A DNA stretch of 48,480 bases from Candidatus Falkowiibacteriota bacterium. Its GTDB lineage: Bacteria > Patescibacteriota > Patescibacteriia > UBA11705 > JABHMO01. The stretch's first letter is position 1. Each line of letters starts with the position of its first letter. The translations under genes and the position numbers were made by a program. Location of the stretch: the NCBI GenBank assembly GCA_018693855.1, contig JABHMO010000029.1, forward strand, positions 1-48,480, read 5' to 3'. This document shows positions 48,041 through 48,480 of this stretch, piece after piece. The notes under the pieces are model-generated. The model was not told the DNA's origin, made no database searches, and was given only the letters and a program-made list of their open reading frames with translations.

Positions 48041-48176
48041 GAGAAATTATGTGACGCTTTGGGATACGAATTGAAAAATTTTACGAAGTATATATCGATT
48101 GCTTTGACGAAAGGCAGTTGGGAGAAAAATTTTTCAGTAAACGAGTCTAAAGGCAAGCATGGTCACATAATTTCTC
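48041..48176. repeat. Element bounded by perfect 15-bp inverted repeats
   Basis: GAGAAATTATGTGAC (48041-48055) and GTCACATAATTTCTC (48162-48176) enclose 106 bp with further pairings (AAAAATTTT on both sides, GCTTTG near the left end and AAAGGCAAGC near the right). There is no ORF of note and no flanking direct repeat seen. It could be a MITE-like element or a long RNA hairpin downstream of the SRAP-like gene. Confidence 0.6.
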
Positions 48177-48236
48177 ATTAACATAAAATAAAAATTATAT
48201 TGGACTAGCGAAGTTAGCTATTAGTCTATTATCTCA

Positions 48237-48270
48237 ATAGCCTCATCTAGCCTCGTTTAGCCTCATTGCG
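48237..48270 (+). repeat. Second copy of the TAGCCTCATT leader
   Basis: TAGCCTCATC / TAGCCTCGTT / TAGCCTCATT / GCGATTT then ATG, nearly the same as 47520-47557. Confidence 0.8.
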
Positions 48271-48274
48271 ATTT

Positions 48275-48352
48275 ATGTCAAAAAGAAAAATAAAGGCATT
48301 TTACAGAACAAATATAAAGTCATTTTGGGAAGATTTAACAATGAATGTTTAA
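48275..48352 (+). CDS. 25-residue basic ORF behind the TAGCCTCATT leader
   Basis: ATG, 25 codons, TAA: a short basic peptide (SKRKIKAFYRTNIKSFWEDL...). Too short for the track. It is listed because its leader is a copy of the one before the SRAP-like gene and because the start codon sits at the same place relative to the repeat. It may be a real micro-protein or the start of a decayed gene. Confidence 0.35.
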   Translation: MSKRKIKAFYRTNIKSFWEDLTMNV

Positions 48353-48368
48353 CTATGAAAAATAAAAC

Positions 48369-48408
48369 AGCCCGCCCGCAGTGCTACGCTCAGCGTTGCG
48401 GGCGGGCT
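48369..48408. repeat. GC-rich hairpin AGCCCGCCCGCA / TGCGGGCGGGCT
   Basis: Perfect 12-bp arms around a 16-base loop, related to the repeat at 23206-23247. It lies inside a 31-codon open frame (48355-48450) that I do not call as a gene. Confidence 0.7.
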
Positions 48409-48452
48409 AGAGAATTAATAAAATGGTACTTCAGAGAACTGTTAAAATAATA

Positions 48453-48480
48453 TTATCCCGCTGCTCCCACGGCGGGATAA
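48453..48480. repeat. Hairpin TTATCCCGC / GCGGGATAA at the window end
   Basis: Nine-base arms around a 10-base loop; it may be a terminator or one more short palindromic repeat, but the window ends here. Confidence 0.5.

Noticed and set aside
48355-48450. 31-codon ORF at the window end
   Set aside because: A third of it is the GC-rich inverted repeat AGCCCGCCCGCA/TGCGGGCGGGCT, and there is no SD or recognisable leader; probably repeat sequence read in frame.

Overview
This window looks like a chromosomal segment of a Candidate Phyla Radiation (Patescibacteria) bacterium, most likely in the Parcubacteria-type half of the radiation. The basis is low overall GC, genes that mostly start without a Shine-Dalgarno sequence, a slim gene set with a complete type IV pilus locus, secreted proteins with WSENIGW-type repeats, and 'THVL' hypothetical proteins of a kind I associate with CPR genomes. 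TGA is used as a stop, so the code is 11 and not the Gracilibacteria code 25. No tRNA gene or complete rRNA gene was seen.

Layout. 1-5.5 kb: end of an alpha/beta hydrolase, csaA, a minus-strand small RNA that copies the L1 stalk of 23S rRNA, a T-box-controlled glycyl-tRNA synthetase, a PfkB kinase, and PduL plus AckA (acetyl-CoA to acetate with ATP). 5.6-14.6 kb: murJ, a Nudix hydrolase, lepA, three tiny membrane proteins, recJ, a CPA2 antiporter and a methyltransferase. 14.6-17.8 kb: a 10-bp-period tandem repeat, RNase HI, a GC-rich lipoprotein gene that looks imported, and a secreted WSENIGW protein. 18-26.2 kb: pilM, pilN, pilO, a PilP-position protein, pilB, pilC and three prepilin-like genes. 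26.3-29.6 kb: dacA, a coiled-coil protein and mnmA. 29.7-34.4 kb: a degenerate PurC paralogue, purC, purB and a helical-repeat protein, each with its own strong SD and terminator. 34.5-43.5 kb: alaS, a Cys-rich lipoprotein, two tandem THVL paralogues behind duplicated structured leaders, two related minus-strand genes and mutS. 43.5-44.5 kb: two adjacent, highly structured, promoter- and terminator-bounded ncRNAs. 44.5-48.5 kb: small hypothetical proteins, a DUF5684-like membrane protein, lexA with direct-repeat operators, an SOS-linked small ORF, an SRAP-like protein and repeats.

Two kinds of gene are interleaved. Housekeeping genes lack SD sequences and are mostly preceded by gene-specific runs of short degenerate words (period about 8-10 bp), often folded as long imperfect inverted repeats. 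Accessory or hypothetical genes carry GGAGG-type SDs, consensus TTGACA/TATAAT promoters and their own hairpin terminators.

The most novel items are the free-standing 23S L1-stalk mimic RNA (about 838-1036, minus), the tandem structured ncRNAs at 43.6-44.5 kb, the gene-specific word repeats, the duplicated THVL leaders with a compensatory stem change, and the mirrored GTTC-N7-GTTC operators at lexA. All calls come from reading the sequence by eye; no database search or folding program was run.
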